Shown here: one piece after another, positions 22,550 through 30,868 of the stretch
Layout of the letters: each line of letters opens with the position of its first letter
Position numbering within the stretch: the first letter of the stretch is position 1
Assembly (NCBI GenBank): GCA_934436245.1
Contig: CAKSAM010000032.1
Location: 1 to 30,868, forward strand
Source of the DNA: an uncultured Acetatifactor sp.
GTDB lineage: Bacteria > Bacillota > Clostridia > Lachnospirales > Lachnospiraceae
Direction: 5' to 3'
DNA length: 30,868 bases
Translations under genes and position numbers: made by a program
Notes under the pieces: model-generated
The model's database searches: none
What the model saw: only the letters and a program-made list of their open reading frames with translations
What the model was told of the DNA's origin: nothing

Positions 22550-23261
22550 ACAGTATTTCTTCTACCGTCACAAATTGAAATCCCCTTTTTTTCAGAGCAT
22601 CCACTACTTCCAGGGCTGCAGTCACTGAGGTATCATAATAGTCATGCATTAATATGATATCGCCGTCCCCTGCCTTTTCCAATACCTTTGCTGCAATGCA
22701 GTCCGCATTATGGGAACACCAGTCCAACGGATCAATATTCCATAGCACCGGGATCATATTCAGTTCCTTTTCGAAGCTTTTGTCCCAGCTTCCATAGGGT
22801 GGGCGGACAAAGCTCACTTTTTCGCCTGTAATCTCCTCCAGGATCTCGTTGGTCTTTACCAGTTCTTCCCGGAAGGTTTCTTTATTCCGGGAGGTAAGCT
22901 GCATGTGACTGTAGGTATGATTGCCGATCAGATGTCCCTCCTCCTGTTCCCTCCGGATCAGGTCCGGGTAATTCTGTGCATTTTCTCCTGTAACGAAAAA
23001 AGTGACCACCACATTCCGCTCCTTTAATCCGTCCAGGAGCTGTCCGGTATACTTCGGATGGGGACCATCATCAAAGGTCAGCGCAATTTTTTTAGCCATT
23101 TCTATTTCCTCACAGGCAATATTTTCTGACGCTGCCTCTCTGGAACCGATTACAGGAGCCTTATATAATTTACCGGAAGCATACTGTTTTGTGCCCATGA
23201 TCAGGCACAGTATGCCCACGGTAATATCAAATATCAGAATTCCAGCCAGTACTTTCTTCAT
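22542..23261 (-). CDS. Polysaccharide deacetylase (NodB family)
   Basis: A 239-residue membrane-anchored or exported deacetylase, probably acting on peptidoglycan or another N-acetylated glycan. An N-terminal hydrophobic segment (4-24) serves as a signal anchor. NodB motifs are complete: TFDDGPHP (base D64, metal D65), HTYSH (metal H115/H119), RPPYG (153-157), LWNIDPLDW, and LMHDYY for the catalytic His. It is similar in build to spore-cortex PdaA/PdaB-type enzymes, but the substrate is not determined. The ribosome binding site is weak. Confidence 0.93.
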   Translation of the reverse strand: MKKVLAGILIFDITVGILCLIMGTKQYASGKLYKAPVIGSREAASENIACEEIEMAKKIALTFDDGPHPKYTGQLLDGLKERNVVVTFFVTGENAQNYPDLIRREQEEGHLIGNHTYSHMQLTSRNKETFREELVKTNEILEEITGEKVSFVRPPYGSWDKSFEKELNMIPVLWNIDPLDWCSHNADCIAAKVLEKAGDGDIILMHDYYDTSVTAALEVVDALKKRGFQFVTVEEILFD

Positions 23262-23373
23262 TTCAGGTCATCCGTCTTCTGCTTTCACAGAAAATATATG
23301 CGCTCCACCCAGCAGCAATTCCTGTGCCATCACAAAACAGTTCAGCCCGGGCTTTTCATATACCGATAGAACA

Positions 23374-23411
23374 ACAGGGAGATCCGAAGCCCACGCTCCA
23401 AATCTCCCTGT
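23374..23411 (-). terminator. Probable terminator of the chemoreceptor gene
   Basis: Perfect 10-bp stem ACAGGGAGAT/ATCTCCCTGT (23374-23383 with 23402-23411) and a T-rich but interrupted tail on the minus strand. The rest of 23262-23448 holds no supported gene. Confidence 0.65.
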
Positions 23412-23448
23412 ATTGTTTTATCCCTTATGAAACTTATGAAATCCGTTC

Positions 23449-25665
23449 TCAGATCTTGAATACGGAAATCTCATTCTTCAGACCTTCCATATTCTCATCC
23501 AGTACACTTGCAGTACTGCTCAGCTTTTCTACATGTTCCAAAAGCTTGCTGGCTACATCATTAACAGTCTCGGCACTGCCAGCAGTCTCTTCAATGATGT
23601 CGGAAATATTCTTAACAGCTGCCACTGCTGCACTTCGCTCACCATCCGCCTTTTCCGTACTTGCAACGATATCCTTCAGTCCTTCGATCAGCTGTCCCAT
23701 ACGTGTCTGCATCTCGCGGAATACGGCAATCACCTCTTCCACTGCCTTGGTCTGCAGTTCGACCATAGACTGTGCCTGGCTTGCACTGTCCACACTGTTC
23801 TGCGTCTGTGCAGTGATATTTGCCACATTGTTGCTGATCTCACCTGCTGCCCTGGCGGAATCATCTGCCAGTTTACGGATCTCCTCTGCTACCACTGCGA
23901 ATCCTCTTCCCGCTTCGCCAGCCCGGGCTGCCTCTATGGAAGCATTCAGGGACAGCAGATTGGTCTGCTCCGTGATCTCTGTGATCGTACCGACAAAGCT
24001 GTTGATGATCTCGGATTCCCTGCGGAGAGACTCGATACTGTCACTTACCTTGGCGGTCATCTTGGTGGTCTCACCTGCCCTGTCACCCAGCACCTGTACG
24101 ATCTCCATTCCTTTGTTGATCATACCTTCGGTCTCATCTACCAGCTTCTCGACGCGCTCTACCACATGGCTGACTTCCTGGATCTCATTGGAAAGAATGT
24201 CTGTCTTCTCCACACATTCCTGTGCATGTCTGGACTGTTCCTCCATACCCTCATTGATCTCACCGATGGCACGGGTAATATCCTGTGAATATTCATGGAT
24301 CAGTTCGGAAGCCTGTCCCACATTCTGTGCGGATACTTCCAGTTCTCCGGTGGCATTGCTCACCTGATTTACCAGCTTCTTGGTATTGGTGATCATGTTG
24401 GTGGCAGAGCCTGCCAGATCCTGGAATTCATCATGTCCCTTGGCGGAGACGGTAACGGTCAGATCGCCCTGTGCCACATCACCAAACTTTCTGGAGATGC
24501 GTTTCATGTTGTTCTCAATACCGGCTGTAATAAAGATACCTACGATCACCACGATCACACAGGCCAGGATCACCAGTCCAATGGTCATATTACGGATCTC
24601 CATAGCCTGGCTGGTCACGACCTTCATAGGTACCAGTGCACAGGTGGTAAATCCCACTCCTGCACTGCGGCTATAGATAAAGAGATATTTTTCTCCACGG
24701 AAATCCACTTCCGCAGTACCGGAATCCGATACTGCCTGATCCATTACTCCATTATAGAATTCCTGATTGACGAACATAGTCTCATCTTCAGCCAGAGTAC
24801 TCTCTTCACCGTCTGCCAGCTGCTCCACTACCAGCTCTCTTCCACCCGGAGTGATGAATCCGATGATACTGCCATCACCGATATCAATCTCCTTCAAAAA
24901 GTTTGTAATAGCCATAGGCTTCATATCAATAACAACGCAGGCATTGTTGGACTGGCTCATCATCTGGAAAGACATTATGTAGTCTCGCTGTGTCTCTTTT
25001 ACCTTGTCATCTAACACCGGATGGCTGTCGATCCACTGCGGAATGCTTCTTCTGCCTTCGCCGGAAGCTACCGACTCCTTATATTCATCCAGGAAGCCAT
25101 CCACACCGGAAGAAAGCTTGGTGGACAAAAGTCCTATACCTTCTTTGGGAATAATGTGCATATGGCTGATGAACGGATTAGACGTCTGCACCGATAAAAG
25201 ATTCGACTTCGTAGCTGTCAGGAAGTTCAGCTTATCTACCGGATTATCATCGAGCATTCCCAGGAAATATTTCCTCAGATCATCATCATACGCATACTTC
25301 AATCCCTCAGAACGGATAAAATCGCAGGTCATCTCCATGTATTCCGTTGTCATGCGCATGGTCTGTAACGTGGAATCCGTATATTTCTCACTTAAGCCTT
25401 CCGCAGACTTCTGGTAAGCCGAGACACCGATAACGATCATGAACACGATAGGCACCAGGAAGCATACAACGATCTTATTGCGTATGCTGAACAGCTTAGA
25501 GCTTTTTCCGCTCTTGCCGGATGTCTTCTTCGGTGTCTTTGTCTTTGCAGCCTTCTCCTTCGGTACTTTTGTTACATTTTTCTCAGGTTTTGGCTTCTTT
25601 TTGGAAGTTTTCTCTTTTTTCCCCATAAAAAGAGAATTTTTGGGTTTCTCAACATTCGTACTCAT
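23449..25665 (-). CDS. Methyl-accepting chemotaxis protein
   Basis: A 738-residue transmembrane receptor. The first 64 residues are an unusual Lys/Pro/Thr-rich cytoplasmic stretch. TM1 is at about 65-84, a Cache-like extracellular sensor of about 275 residues follows, TM2 is at about 361-383, then a HAMP linker ([21 protein letters not shown]) and the coiled-coil signalling domain with hairpin tip [38 protein letters not shown]. The ligand is unknown. GGAGG lies 7 nt before the ATG at 25665; a 23-residue upstream extension was rejected. No che genes are nearby. Confidence 0.95.
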   Translation of the reverse strand: MSTNVEKPKNSLFMGKKEKTSKKKPKPEKNVTKVPKEKAAKTKTPKKTSGKSGKSSKLFSIRNKIVVCFLVPIVFMIVIGVSAYQKSAEGLSEKYTDSTLQTMRMTTEYMEMTCDFIRSEGLKYAYDDDLRKYFLGMLDDNPVDKLNFLTATKSNLLSVQTSNPFISHMHIIPKEGIGLLSTKLSSGVDGFLDEYKESVASGEGRRSIPQWIDSHPVLDDKVKETQRDYIMSFQMMSQSNNACVVIDMKPMAITNFLKEIDIGDGSIIGFITPGGRELVVEQLADGEESTLAEDETMFVNQEFYNGVMDQAVSDSGTAEVDFRGEKYLFIYSRSAGVGFTTCALVPMKVVTSQAMEIRNMTIGLVILACVIVVIVGIFITAGIENNMKRISRKFGDVAQGDLTVTVSAKGHDEFQDLAGSATNMITNTKKLVNQVSNATGELEVSAQNVGQASELIHEYSQDITRAIGEINEGMEEQSRHAQECVEKTDILSNEIQEVSHVVERVEKLVDETEGMINKGMEIVQVLGDRAGETTKMTAKVSDSIESLRRESEIINSFVGTITEITEQTNLLSLNASIEAARAGEAGRGFAVVAEEIRKLADDSARAAGEISNNVANITAQTQNSVDSASQAQSMVELQTKAVEEVIAVFREMQTRMGQLIEGLKDIVASTEKADGERSAAVAAVKNISDIIEETAGSAETVNDVASKLLEHVEKLSSTASVLDENMEGLKNEISVFKI

Positions 25666-25767
25666 ACAATATCCTCCGGTACATGTAATCACATTTAAAA
25701 GTATACCATAATTATTGCTATAATAAAACAACATTTTATGCAGTTTGTTAGTTCTTTTTGCGCAGTT

Positions 25768-27000
25768 TTAACAAAAATCCATCTTTTTCAAAAATGTTTC
25801 TGTGAATTTTACCTGCTCCGCCAGATTCAATATCTGAATCTGTAATTCCTGCCGCCTGCGCAGATCATCCCATGACCGCAGCTGTCCGGTCAGCATCCTG
25901 CTTCCCACCAGTGCAGCACCAACAAGTGCCGTGTTGCCGCCTGTCACCGTACGTTCTGTCAGCTCCTCCGGAAGCAGTCCGATGGCTGCCGCTGCATGCG
26001 GATCCAGGTAATAACCAAAGCCTCCTGCCAGCACTACCCTGGAAATATCCGATAGTCTGATCCCATAGCTTTCCGTCAGGATCTCTATGCCTGCTGCAAT
26101 AGCTCCCTTCGCCAGCTGCACCGCACGCACGGCTTCTTTCGTCACAAGTACATCTCCGATACGGATCCCTTTCGTAAAATAGGGTTCCTTTAGCAGTCCC
26201 TGCCGATCCATCAATCCTTCTTCCAGAAGCTTTTGTAACAGCCTTACCATATCCGCCCCCCAGATACCACGGTTTACTCCGCCCTCGAAGGCTGGTCCGG
26301 CCGCCGTGGCACAGGCATACAGCTTCTGCCTGTTACCCAGTGCCATCTCACCGTTGGTTCCCAGGTCGATGAGCAGCATGGGTTCCTCCTGCTCCAACAT
26401 TTGACAGGCCAGGATCCCGGCTGTGATATCCCCACCTACAAACGCCGACAATCCCGGAATGATATGACAGGGCACTCCTGCGATCTCCGTCTCCACTGCG
26501 CCGGTATGGCTCACCGTAAAGGGAGCCTTTCCCAGTTCCGCAGGATCCCAGCCCATCAGCAGATATACCATGGTGGTATTCGCAGCGACGACCATCTGTA
26601 AAATTTCCTGCGGCTGTAGTTTTTTGGAGAAACGCTGCACTCCTTTTTCAATAAAGCTGCGCACTTTCTTCTGCATATCCGCAGCTTTCTCCGGATCCCT
26701 TGCCGCTTCTATCCGGGAGAGTACATCGGCACCGTAGCAGACCTGCGGATTCACACCGGGGAAGCTGTCCACCACTTTACCGGACATGTCGTACAGCTGC
26801 ATGGCAATGGTGGTGGTTCCGATATCCACGGTCATCAGCCGGATGCCTTCCGTATTCTGTAAAGATAACGGAGGAAGCTCCAGTTTTTCCGTCACCACCT
26901 GCATCCCCCGGATCACTCCCGGGCATCTGCCGCAGCCGGTACAGATCAGGCATCTGGTTCCCTTTTTTTCTGCAGTATTATTACTGGTTGTATTATACAA
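25768..27000 (-). CDS. ASKHA/DUF4445 corrinoid-activation-like protein
   Basis: 410 residues if started at the TTG at 27000, which has AGAGAGG 7 nt upstream. It is the C-terminal half of RACo-type proteins, which reductively reactivate corrinoid proteins using ATP: VDIGTTTIAMQLYD (phosphate loop 1), INLVYGADVLSRI-like CYGADVLSRIEA, VVAANTTMVYLLMG, LIDLGTNGEMALG, TAAGPAFEGG and VVLAGGFGYYLDP. The usual N-terminal 2Fe-2S ferredoxin domain is missing. Instead a compact C17-x2-C20-x2-C23-x2-C26-P cluster is present, which may bind an Fe-S centre. No corrinoid methyltransferase gene is in the window. An ATG at 27021 is the other start, but has no ribosome binding site. Confidence 0.82.
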   Translation of the reverse strand: MYNTTSNNTAEKKGTRCLICTGCGRCPGVIRGMQVVTEKLELPPLSLQNTEGIRLMTVDIGTTTIAMQLYDMSGKVVDSFPGVNPQVCYGADVLSRIEAARDPEKAADMQKKVRSFIEKGVQRFSKKLQPQEILQMVVAANTTMVYLLMGWDPAELGKAPFTVSHTGAVETEIAGVPCHIIPGLSAFVGGDITAGILACQMLEQEEPMLLIDLGTNGEMALGNRQKLYACATAAGPAFEGGVNRGIWGADMVRLLQKLLEEGLMDRQGLLKEPYFTKGIRIGDVLVTKEAVRAVQLAKGAIAAGIEILTESYGIRLSDISRVVLAGGFGYYLDPHAAAAIGLLPEELTERTVTGGNTALVGAALVGSRMLTGQLRSWDDLRRRQELQIQILNLAEQVKFTETFLKKMDFC

Positions 27001-27166
27001 ACTGATTCCTCTCTTTATCATAATGATAGTCAATGGCTGCCAGCTTCTCTGTGATCTCCTGTTCACTCACATCCAGATCGTCGCAGAGCTGTTCCAGGCT
27101 TCCGTAGTAGTCACGGAGTTTCAGATTGATAAAGCTTAATAACATAACGGGATCCTGTGGTATCAT
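26993..27166 (-). CDS. DUF4250 family protein
   Basis: A 57-residue protein, MIPQDPVMLLSFINLKLRDYYGSLEQLC at the start and YHYDKERNQFV at the end, which matches the small clostridial DUF4250 family (unknown function). AGAGG lies 8 nt before the ATG at 27166. The open frame runs further to 27268, but that part overlaps the clpB terminator. Its end overlaps the start of the RACo-like gene by a few bases, implying coupled translation. Confidence 0.88.
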   Translation of the reverse strand: MIPQDPVMLLSFINLKLRDYYGSLEQLCDDLDVSEQEITEKLAAIDYHYDKERNQFV

Positions 27167-27191
27167 GTCGTTTTCCTCTTTTCTATATCTA

Positions 27192-27221
27192 TGATATCGG
27201 GGGCAAAAGCCCCTGACATCA
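27192..27221 (-). repeat. Hairpin in the DUF4250 leader
   Basis: TGATGTC-A-GGGGC and GCCCC-C-GATATCA close over TTTT, about 25 nt before the DUF4250 start. No T tract follows it. It is probably an mRNA leader structure. Confidence 0.5.
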
Positions 27222-27240
27222 TTACTATATATCTTAAACG

Positions 27241-27280
27241 AAAAAAGCGAAAATGACAAGTCTGCCACTTTCGCTTTTCT
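27241..27280 (-). terminator. Intrinsic terminator of clpB
   Basis: AAAAGCGAAA and TTTCGCTTTT arms with T6 following on the minus strand, just after the clpB stop. Confidence 0.88.
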
Positions 27281-27322
27281 CTATTGCTTACTTAACCTTA
27301 TTTGACTGTCTTTCCGTCCTTT

Positions 27323-29923
27323 TTACTGATTTTTAGCCCCTTTTTCGCACTTTGCGGACAGTTGGCCGTTTTCCACAGTAATGACGATGGTATCGCCCTC
27401 TTCCACCTGATCTGCCAGGATCATCTTGGCAGCCAGGGTCTCCACGTATTTCTGGATATAACGTTTCAGAGGACGCGCACCGTAGACCGGATCATACGCA
27501 TTGTCCACAATGTACTGCATGGCCTCGTCCGACAGACGGATCGTCAGCTGCTTATCCTCCAGCCGCTTGTTCAGATCGGCAATGATCAGATGAATGATGC
27601 CGCCGATATTGTCCTTCGTCAGAGGCTTGAACAGGATCGTCTCATCCAGACGGTTCAAAAACTCCGGACGGAAGTGTGCACGCAGGTCGTTCATGACTGC
27701 TGCCTCTGCCTCCGGCTTGATGGTGCCGTCTTCGCTGATACCATCCAGCAGGTAGCTTGCGCCGATATTAGAGGTCATGATCAGGATGGTATTCTTGAAG
27801 TCCACGGTACGTCCCTGGGAATCGGTAATACGACCATCATCCAGTACCTGCAGCAGTACGTTGAACACATCGGGATGTGCTTTCTCAATCTCATCAAACA
27901 ATACCACGCTGTAAGGTTTTCTCCGTACCGCCTCGGTCAGCTGACCGCCCTCTTCATATCCTACATATCCGGGAGGCGCACCGATCAGACGGGAGACAGA
28001 ATATTTCTCCATGTATTCGCTCATATCGATACGGACCATGTTGTTCTCGTCGTCAAACAGTGCTGCCGCCAGGCTCTTCGCCAGCTCCGTCTTACCTACA
28101 CCGGTAGGTCCTAAGAACAGGAAGGAACCGATGGGCTTGCTGGGATCCTTGATACCGGCTTTGGAACGAATGATGGCTTCGGTAACCTTGGTCACGCCTT
28201 CGTCCTGTCCCACCACACGTTTGTGCAGTTCTTCGTCCAGGTGAAGGGTTTTGTTACGCTCACTCTCGGTCAGTTTAGCTACTGGAATGCCGGTCCAACG
28301 GGAAATAATTCTTGCAATCTCTTCCTCCGATACTTTTTCATGTACCAGTGACAGATCGGATTCACCGACCTTATCCTCTTCCTGAGCCAGTTGTTTTTCC
28401 AATGCAGGCAATTCACTGTATTTTAATCTGCCGGCCTTTTCATAATCTCCTTCCCGTTCTGCGATCTGGATCTCATTATTCATGCGGTCTCTCTCTTCCC
28501 GCAGTTTGGAAAGTTTGTCCACAGATGCCTTCTCGTTATCCCACTGTGCCTTTTTGCTGTTGAACTGATCTTTTAACTCTGCCAGTTCCTTTTGCAGGTC
28601 TGCCAGACGTTCCTTACTGATACGGTCGTCCTCTTTTTTCAGAGCTGTTTCCTCAATTTCCAGCTGTGTCACCTTACGTTGCAGTTCATCCAGCTCCGTA
28701 GGCATACTGTCCATTTCGGTCTTGATCAGGGCACAAGCCTCATCCACCAGGTCAATGGCCTTATCCGGCAGGAATCTGTCAGTGATATAACGGTTGGAAA
28801 GCACAGCTGCACTTACCAGTGCATTATCCATGATCTTCACACCATGGTATACTTCATAACGATCCTTCAGTCCACGCAGGATAGAAATCGTGTCCTCCAC
28901 GGTGGGCTCTTCTACCATAACCGGCTGGAAACGACGTTCCAGAGCTGCATCTTTTTCAATATATTGTCTGTATTCATCCAGTGTGGTGGCACCGATACAA
29001 TGAAGTTCACCACGAGCTAGCATGGGTTTTAACATGTTACCTGCATCCAGTGCACCATCAGTCTTACCGGCTCCCACAATGGTATGCAATTCATCAATGA
29101 ACAGAATAATCTGCCCATCGCTGTTCTTCACATCATCCAGCACGGCTTTCAGACGTTCCTCGAATTCACCTCTGTATTTTGCACCGGCTACCAGTGCGCC
29201 CATATCCAGTGCGAAGATCTTCTTATCCTTCAATCCCTGCGGTACATCACCTTTTACAATACGCTGTGCCAGCCCTTCCACAACGGCGGTCTTACCGACA
29301 CCGGGTTCACCGATCAGTACAGGGTTGTTCTTCGTCTTACGGGACAGGATACGTACTACATTGCGGATTTCGCTGTCTCGTCCGATGACGGGATCCAGCT
29401 TCTGGTTTCTCGCCTTCTCCACCAGATCCTGACCGTATTTCTCCAACGTATCATAAGTAGCTTCCGGATTATCACTGGTCACTCTCTGGTTGCCTCTGAC
29501 AGTAGACAAAGCCTGTAGGAAACGTTCTCTGGTAATGCCGTATTCCTTCCAGATCTCAGCAATTTCCTTGTTGGGATACTTGATCATGGCAAGGAACAGA
29601 TGCTCTACGGAGACATATTCATCTCCCATCTGCTTCGCTTCATCCGATGCGCTGACCAGTACCTTATTCAGATACTGACCGACATAGGGCTGACCTCCCT
29701 GCACCTTTACCCTCTTCTCCAATGCCTGTTTTGCACGGTTTACAAAATGTTCTTTCTGGATCTCCATCTTCTCTACAAGCTTTAAGATCAGACTGTCATC
29801 CAGAGTCAGAAGACTGTACAGCAGATGCTCCTGTTCGATCTCCTGATTGCCATATTCCATTGCCAGCTTTTCGCATCCATTGACGGCTTCTATGGATTTC
29901 TGTGTAAATTTATCAATATTCAT
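27323..29923 (-). CDS. clpB: ATP-dependent disaggregase ClpB
   Basis: ClpB is the Hsp100 chaperone that threads aggregated proteins, working with DnaK. The 866 residues contain the Clp_N repeat domain ([21 protein letters not shown]), AAA-1 with Walker [16 protein letters not shown] and Walker [15 protein letters not shown], the long middle coiled coil that separates ClpB from ClpA/ClpC ([19 protein letters not shown] onward), and AAA-2 with [15 protein letters not shown] and the pore loop [15 protein letters not shown] lies 9 nt before the ATG at 29923; six codons upstream of it were excluded. Control is not clear: no CIRCE is seen, and GTCAAA repeats upstream do not fit the CtsR spacing. 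Confidence 0.97.
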   Translation of the reverse strand: MNIDKFTQKSIEAVNGCEKLAMEYGNQEIEQEHLLYSLLTLDDSLILKLVEKMEIQKEHFVNRAKQALEKRVKVQGGQPYVGQYLNKVLVSASDEAKQMGDEYVSVEHLFLAMIKYPNKEIAEIWKEYGITRERFLQALSTVRGNQRVTSDNPEATYDTLEKYGQDLVEKARNQKLDPVIGRDSEIRNVVRILSRKTKNNPVLIGEPGVGKTAVVEGLAQRIVKGDVPQGLKDKKIFALDMGALVAGAKYRGEFEERLKAVLDDVKNSDGQIILFIDELHTIVGAGKTDGALDAGNMLKPMLARGELHCIGATTLDEYRQYIEKDAALERRFQPVMVEEPTVEDTISILRGLKDRYEVYHGVKIMDNALVSAAVLSNRYITDRFLPDKAIDLVDEACALIKTEMDSMPTELDELQRKVTQLEIEETALKKEDDRISKERLADLQKELAELKDQFNSKKAQWDNEKASVDKLSKLREERDRMNNEIQIAEREGDYEKAGRLKYSELPALEKQLAQEEDKVGESDLSLVHEKVSEEEIARIISRWTGIPVAKLTESERNKTLHLDEELHKRVVGQDEGVTKVTEAIIRSKAGIKDPSKPIGSFLFLGPTGVGKTELAKSLAAALFDDENNMVRIDMSEYMEKYSVSRLIGAPPGYVGYEEGGQLTEAVRRKPYSVVLFDEIEKAHPDVFNVLLQVLDDGRITDSQGRTVDFKNTILIMTSNIGASYLLDGISEDGTIKPEAEAAVMNDLRAHFRPEFLNRLDETILFKPLTKDNIGGIIHLIIADLNKRLEDKQLTIRLSDEAMQYIVDNAYDPVYGARPLKRYIQKYVETLAAKMILADQVEEGDTIVITVENGQLSAKCEKGAKNQ

Positions 29924-29962
29924 AATCGTTCGCCTCCTCACATAAGGTTATGCAATTTGCAA

Positions 29963-30095
29963 GTGTTCAGAGCCATTAAATATTGCCTGAGTTTTGTTGA
30001 ATGCCTGTATTTGAATGCCTGTATTTGAATGCCTGTATTTGAATGCCTGCATTCATAAAAAGCTTTGACAATATTTATTTGACATAGAACCGACT
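29963..30095. repeat. Dispersed palindromic element, copy 4, upstream of clpB
   Basis: It starts with GTTCAGAGCCATTAAATATTG, sharing TTCAGAGCCAT with copy 3. Near the other end CAATATTTA inverts the AAATATTG. The core holds GAATGC/GCATTC-like units amplified as the 29998-30053 tandem repeat. It sits 40 bp upstream of the clpB start, in the clpB promoter/leader region. Confidence 0.65.
29998..30053. repeat. 4 x 14-bp tandem repeat
   Basis: Unit TGAATGCCTGTATT repeated four times without gaps; the last copy has TGCATT. It lies inside copy 4 of the dispersed element and looks like a recent expansion of its core. Confidence 0.95.
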
Positions 30096-30244
30096 CACAG
30101 ACTTTCTGTTTCATCTGTTCTATTGTTACTATAACACTTATCTGAAGAAAATCAATTAAGAAATTATAAACTTTATATAGAATATTTGGAAATTTCTCTT
30201 TTTTGTTTCTCCACTGAAAACAGCGGACATCATTCCCTTCTGCA

Positions 30245-30470
30245 TGGGTCTATACAGGAAAAAATGGCACTCAGATACTTTTTCTGTCATAAAATCAAGC
30301 AAAATGTTTCCCTTTGGGTCTATAGAGAAAAATTTACTTTCCAGATACTCGATTTCCATGATTTGAGTATCCAGACAACATTTTTTTCTGTATAGACCCA
30401 TATACCGAAAAAAATCCTGAAATACAGTAGTAAAAAGTACCTGAGGATCACTTTTTCCTCTATAGACCCA
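30245..30470. repeat. Four 35-nt repeats in mirror-symmetric arrangement
   Basis: Units at 30245-30279 (+), 30315-30349 (+), 30366-30400 (-) and 30436-30470 (-). Each begins TGGGTCTATA, then C or G, AG, A or G, and an A run, and ends G, A/G, TACT. Units 1 and 2, and units 3 and 4, are exactly 70 bp apart start to start with 35-nt unrelated spacers; the two pairs converge around 30357/30358. I see no coding function. Within unit 4, AAAAAGT/ACTTTTT can form a hairpin with its flank. Between 30096 and 30244 I see nothing else. Confidence 0.9.
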
Positions 30471-30533
30471 AAATGGCGCTGCCCGGTGTCATGTCTGTAA
30501 ACATAACATCAGATCAGCGCCATTTTTCCTTTT
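30470..30533. terminator. 12-bp hairpin, probable terminator
   Basis: AAAATGGCGCTG (30470-30481) pairs perfectly with CAGCGCCATTTT (30515-30526). On the plus strand TTTTTCCTTTT follows; on the minus strand TTTTGGG. It could end the HMA-protein transcript (-) or a plus-strand RNA through the 35-nt repeats. Confidence 0.7.
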
Positions 30534-30560
30534 GCGTTGGCAAAAACTGACGGTAAAACC

Positions 30561-30776
30561 TTATTTTGAGGTAATTCCCTTCACTTCATATCCTGCATCC
30601 ACCACAGCCTTGGTCAATACCTCATCTGCCACATCGGAAGCCAGTTCCACGGCAGCGTTTTTCTGCTCCAGGCTCATGGTTACGGCCTTCACGCCTTCTA
30701 CTGCCTCCAGTGCCTTCTGTACGGTTCCGGTGCAGTGATTGCACATCATTCCTTCAATACTGATTACTTTTGTCAT
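30561..30776 (-). CDS. Heavy-metal-associated (CopZ-like) protein
   Basis: A 71-residue HMA-fold domain. It binds soft metal ions, typically Cu(I), through GMMCNHC (C-x-x-C, residues 12-15) and hands them to a P-type ATPase or regulator. The beta-alpha-beta-beta-alpha-beta order fits: VISIEGMMCNHC, TVQKALEAVEGVKAVTMS, AAVELASD, DEVLTKAVVDAGYEVK. GAGAGGA lies 8 nt before the ATG. The reading frame stays open upstream to the window end through a Glu-Lys repeat encoded by the microsatellite, so a longer protein cannot be excluded. No ATPase gene is visible here. Confidence 0.88.
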   Translation of the reverse strand: MTKVISIEGMMCNHCTGTVQKALEAVEGVKAVTMSLEQKNAAVELASDVADEVLTKAVVDAGYEVKGITSK

Positions 30777-30790
30777 TGTGTTTGTCCTCT

Positions 30791-30868
30791 CTTTCTCTTT
30801 TTCTTTCTCTTTTTCTTTCTCTTTTTCTTTCTCTTTTTCTTTCTCTTTTTCTTTCTCTTTTTCTTTCT
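30791..30868. repeat. 12-bp microsatellite at the window end
   Basis: Unit CTTTCTCTTTTT, six and a half perfect copies, running off the window. On the minus strand it is a pure purine tract (GAAAAAGAGAAA) immediately upstream of the HMA gene's ribosome binding site. Confidence 0.97.

Noticed and set aside
23278..23345. 20-residue minus-strand ORF just before the deacetylase
   Set aside because: Its frame is open for about 46 codons and its stop is near the deacetylase start, but there is no Shine-Dalgarno and it runs into the receptor terminator.
23324..24367. 347-residue plus-strand ORF opposite the chemoreceptor
   Set aside because: Ser/Thr/Ala-rich mirror of the coiled-coil codons of the receptor; no domain.
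29924..30095. CtsR or CIRCE control of clpB
   Set aside because: GTCAAA repeats are present but 14 bp apart rather than 10, and no TTAGCACTC inverted repeat is seen.
30156..30401. 81-residue minus-strand ORF
   Set aside because: It is read entirely through the 35-nt repeats, has no ribosome binding site and looks like chance translation of repeat DNA.
30245..30470. CRISPR array
   Set aside because: 35-nt repeats with 35-nt spacers invite the call, but there are only four units, in two opposite orientations, with internal divergence and no cas genes in the window.
1..30868. tRNA or rRNA genes, prophage, or IS with transposase
   Set aside because: None was recognised on either strand. The only mobile-looking DNA is the non-coding dispersed repeat family.

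Overview
The window is a housekeeping stretch of a low-to-medium GC Gram-positive anaerobe, most likely a gut Lachnospiraceae (class Clostridia). The evidence is the gene content: infC-rpmI-rplT behind an L20-type leader, a T-box-controlled thrS, the order rho / rpmE / yqhQ(DUF1385) / prmC / prfA, and the lineage-typical small families DUF4364, DUF4250 and DUF1540. I cannot name a genus from sequence alone. Most genes are on the minus strand. The exceptions are a methyltransferase (2189-2830) and a three-gene plus-strand operon (13437-16079).

Layout: 1-1366 holds rplT, rpmI and infC with promoter, leader attenuator and a probable AUU start for infC. 1539-2830 holds a cysteine-rich double DUF1540 protein and a SAM methyltransferase. 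2940-5078 holds thrS and its T-box leader. 5140-7110 holds a CarD-type regulator, an unusual SGNH hydrolase-GNAT fusion and a 37-residue ORF. 7504-10778 holds prfA, prmC, yqhQ and rpmE. 10947-11448 holds a ParE/RelE-type toxin with a 54-residue partner. 11550-13130 is rho with a long disordered insert. 13437-16079 holds malic enzyme, a TIGR01212 radical SAM protein and DUF4364. 16112-18869 holds rarA and a REC-GGDEF diguanylate cyclase. 18994-23261 holds a sortase-type surface protein, a DUF4428/SHOCT protein, an orphan LytTR regulator and a polysaccharide deacetylase. 23449-27166 holds a chemoreceptor, a corrinoid-activation (RACo-like) protein and DUF4250. 27323-29923 is clpB. 30561-30776 is a copper-chaperone-like HMA protein whose upstream region is a 12-bp microsatellite running off the window.

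The parts conventional annotation does not explain are non-coding. First, a locus at 30245-30470 carries four 35-nt repeats in the order forward, forward, reverse, reverse, with an exact 70-bp pitch and exact mirror symmetry around 30357/30358, abutting a 12-bp hairpin with a T-rich tail. Second, a dispersed palindromic element family has four recognisable copies (about 2091-2157, 4731-4822, 7254-7430, 29963-30095). One copy sits between the T-box terminator and the thrS ribosome binding site, and another has an internal 4 x 14 bp tandem repeat. These are the best candidates for something undescribed.

All calls are by eye from motifs, spacing and remembered families. No database search or folding program was run.
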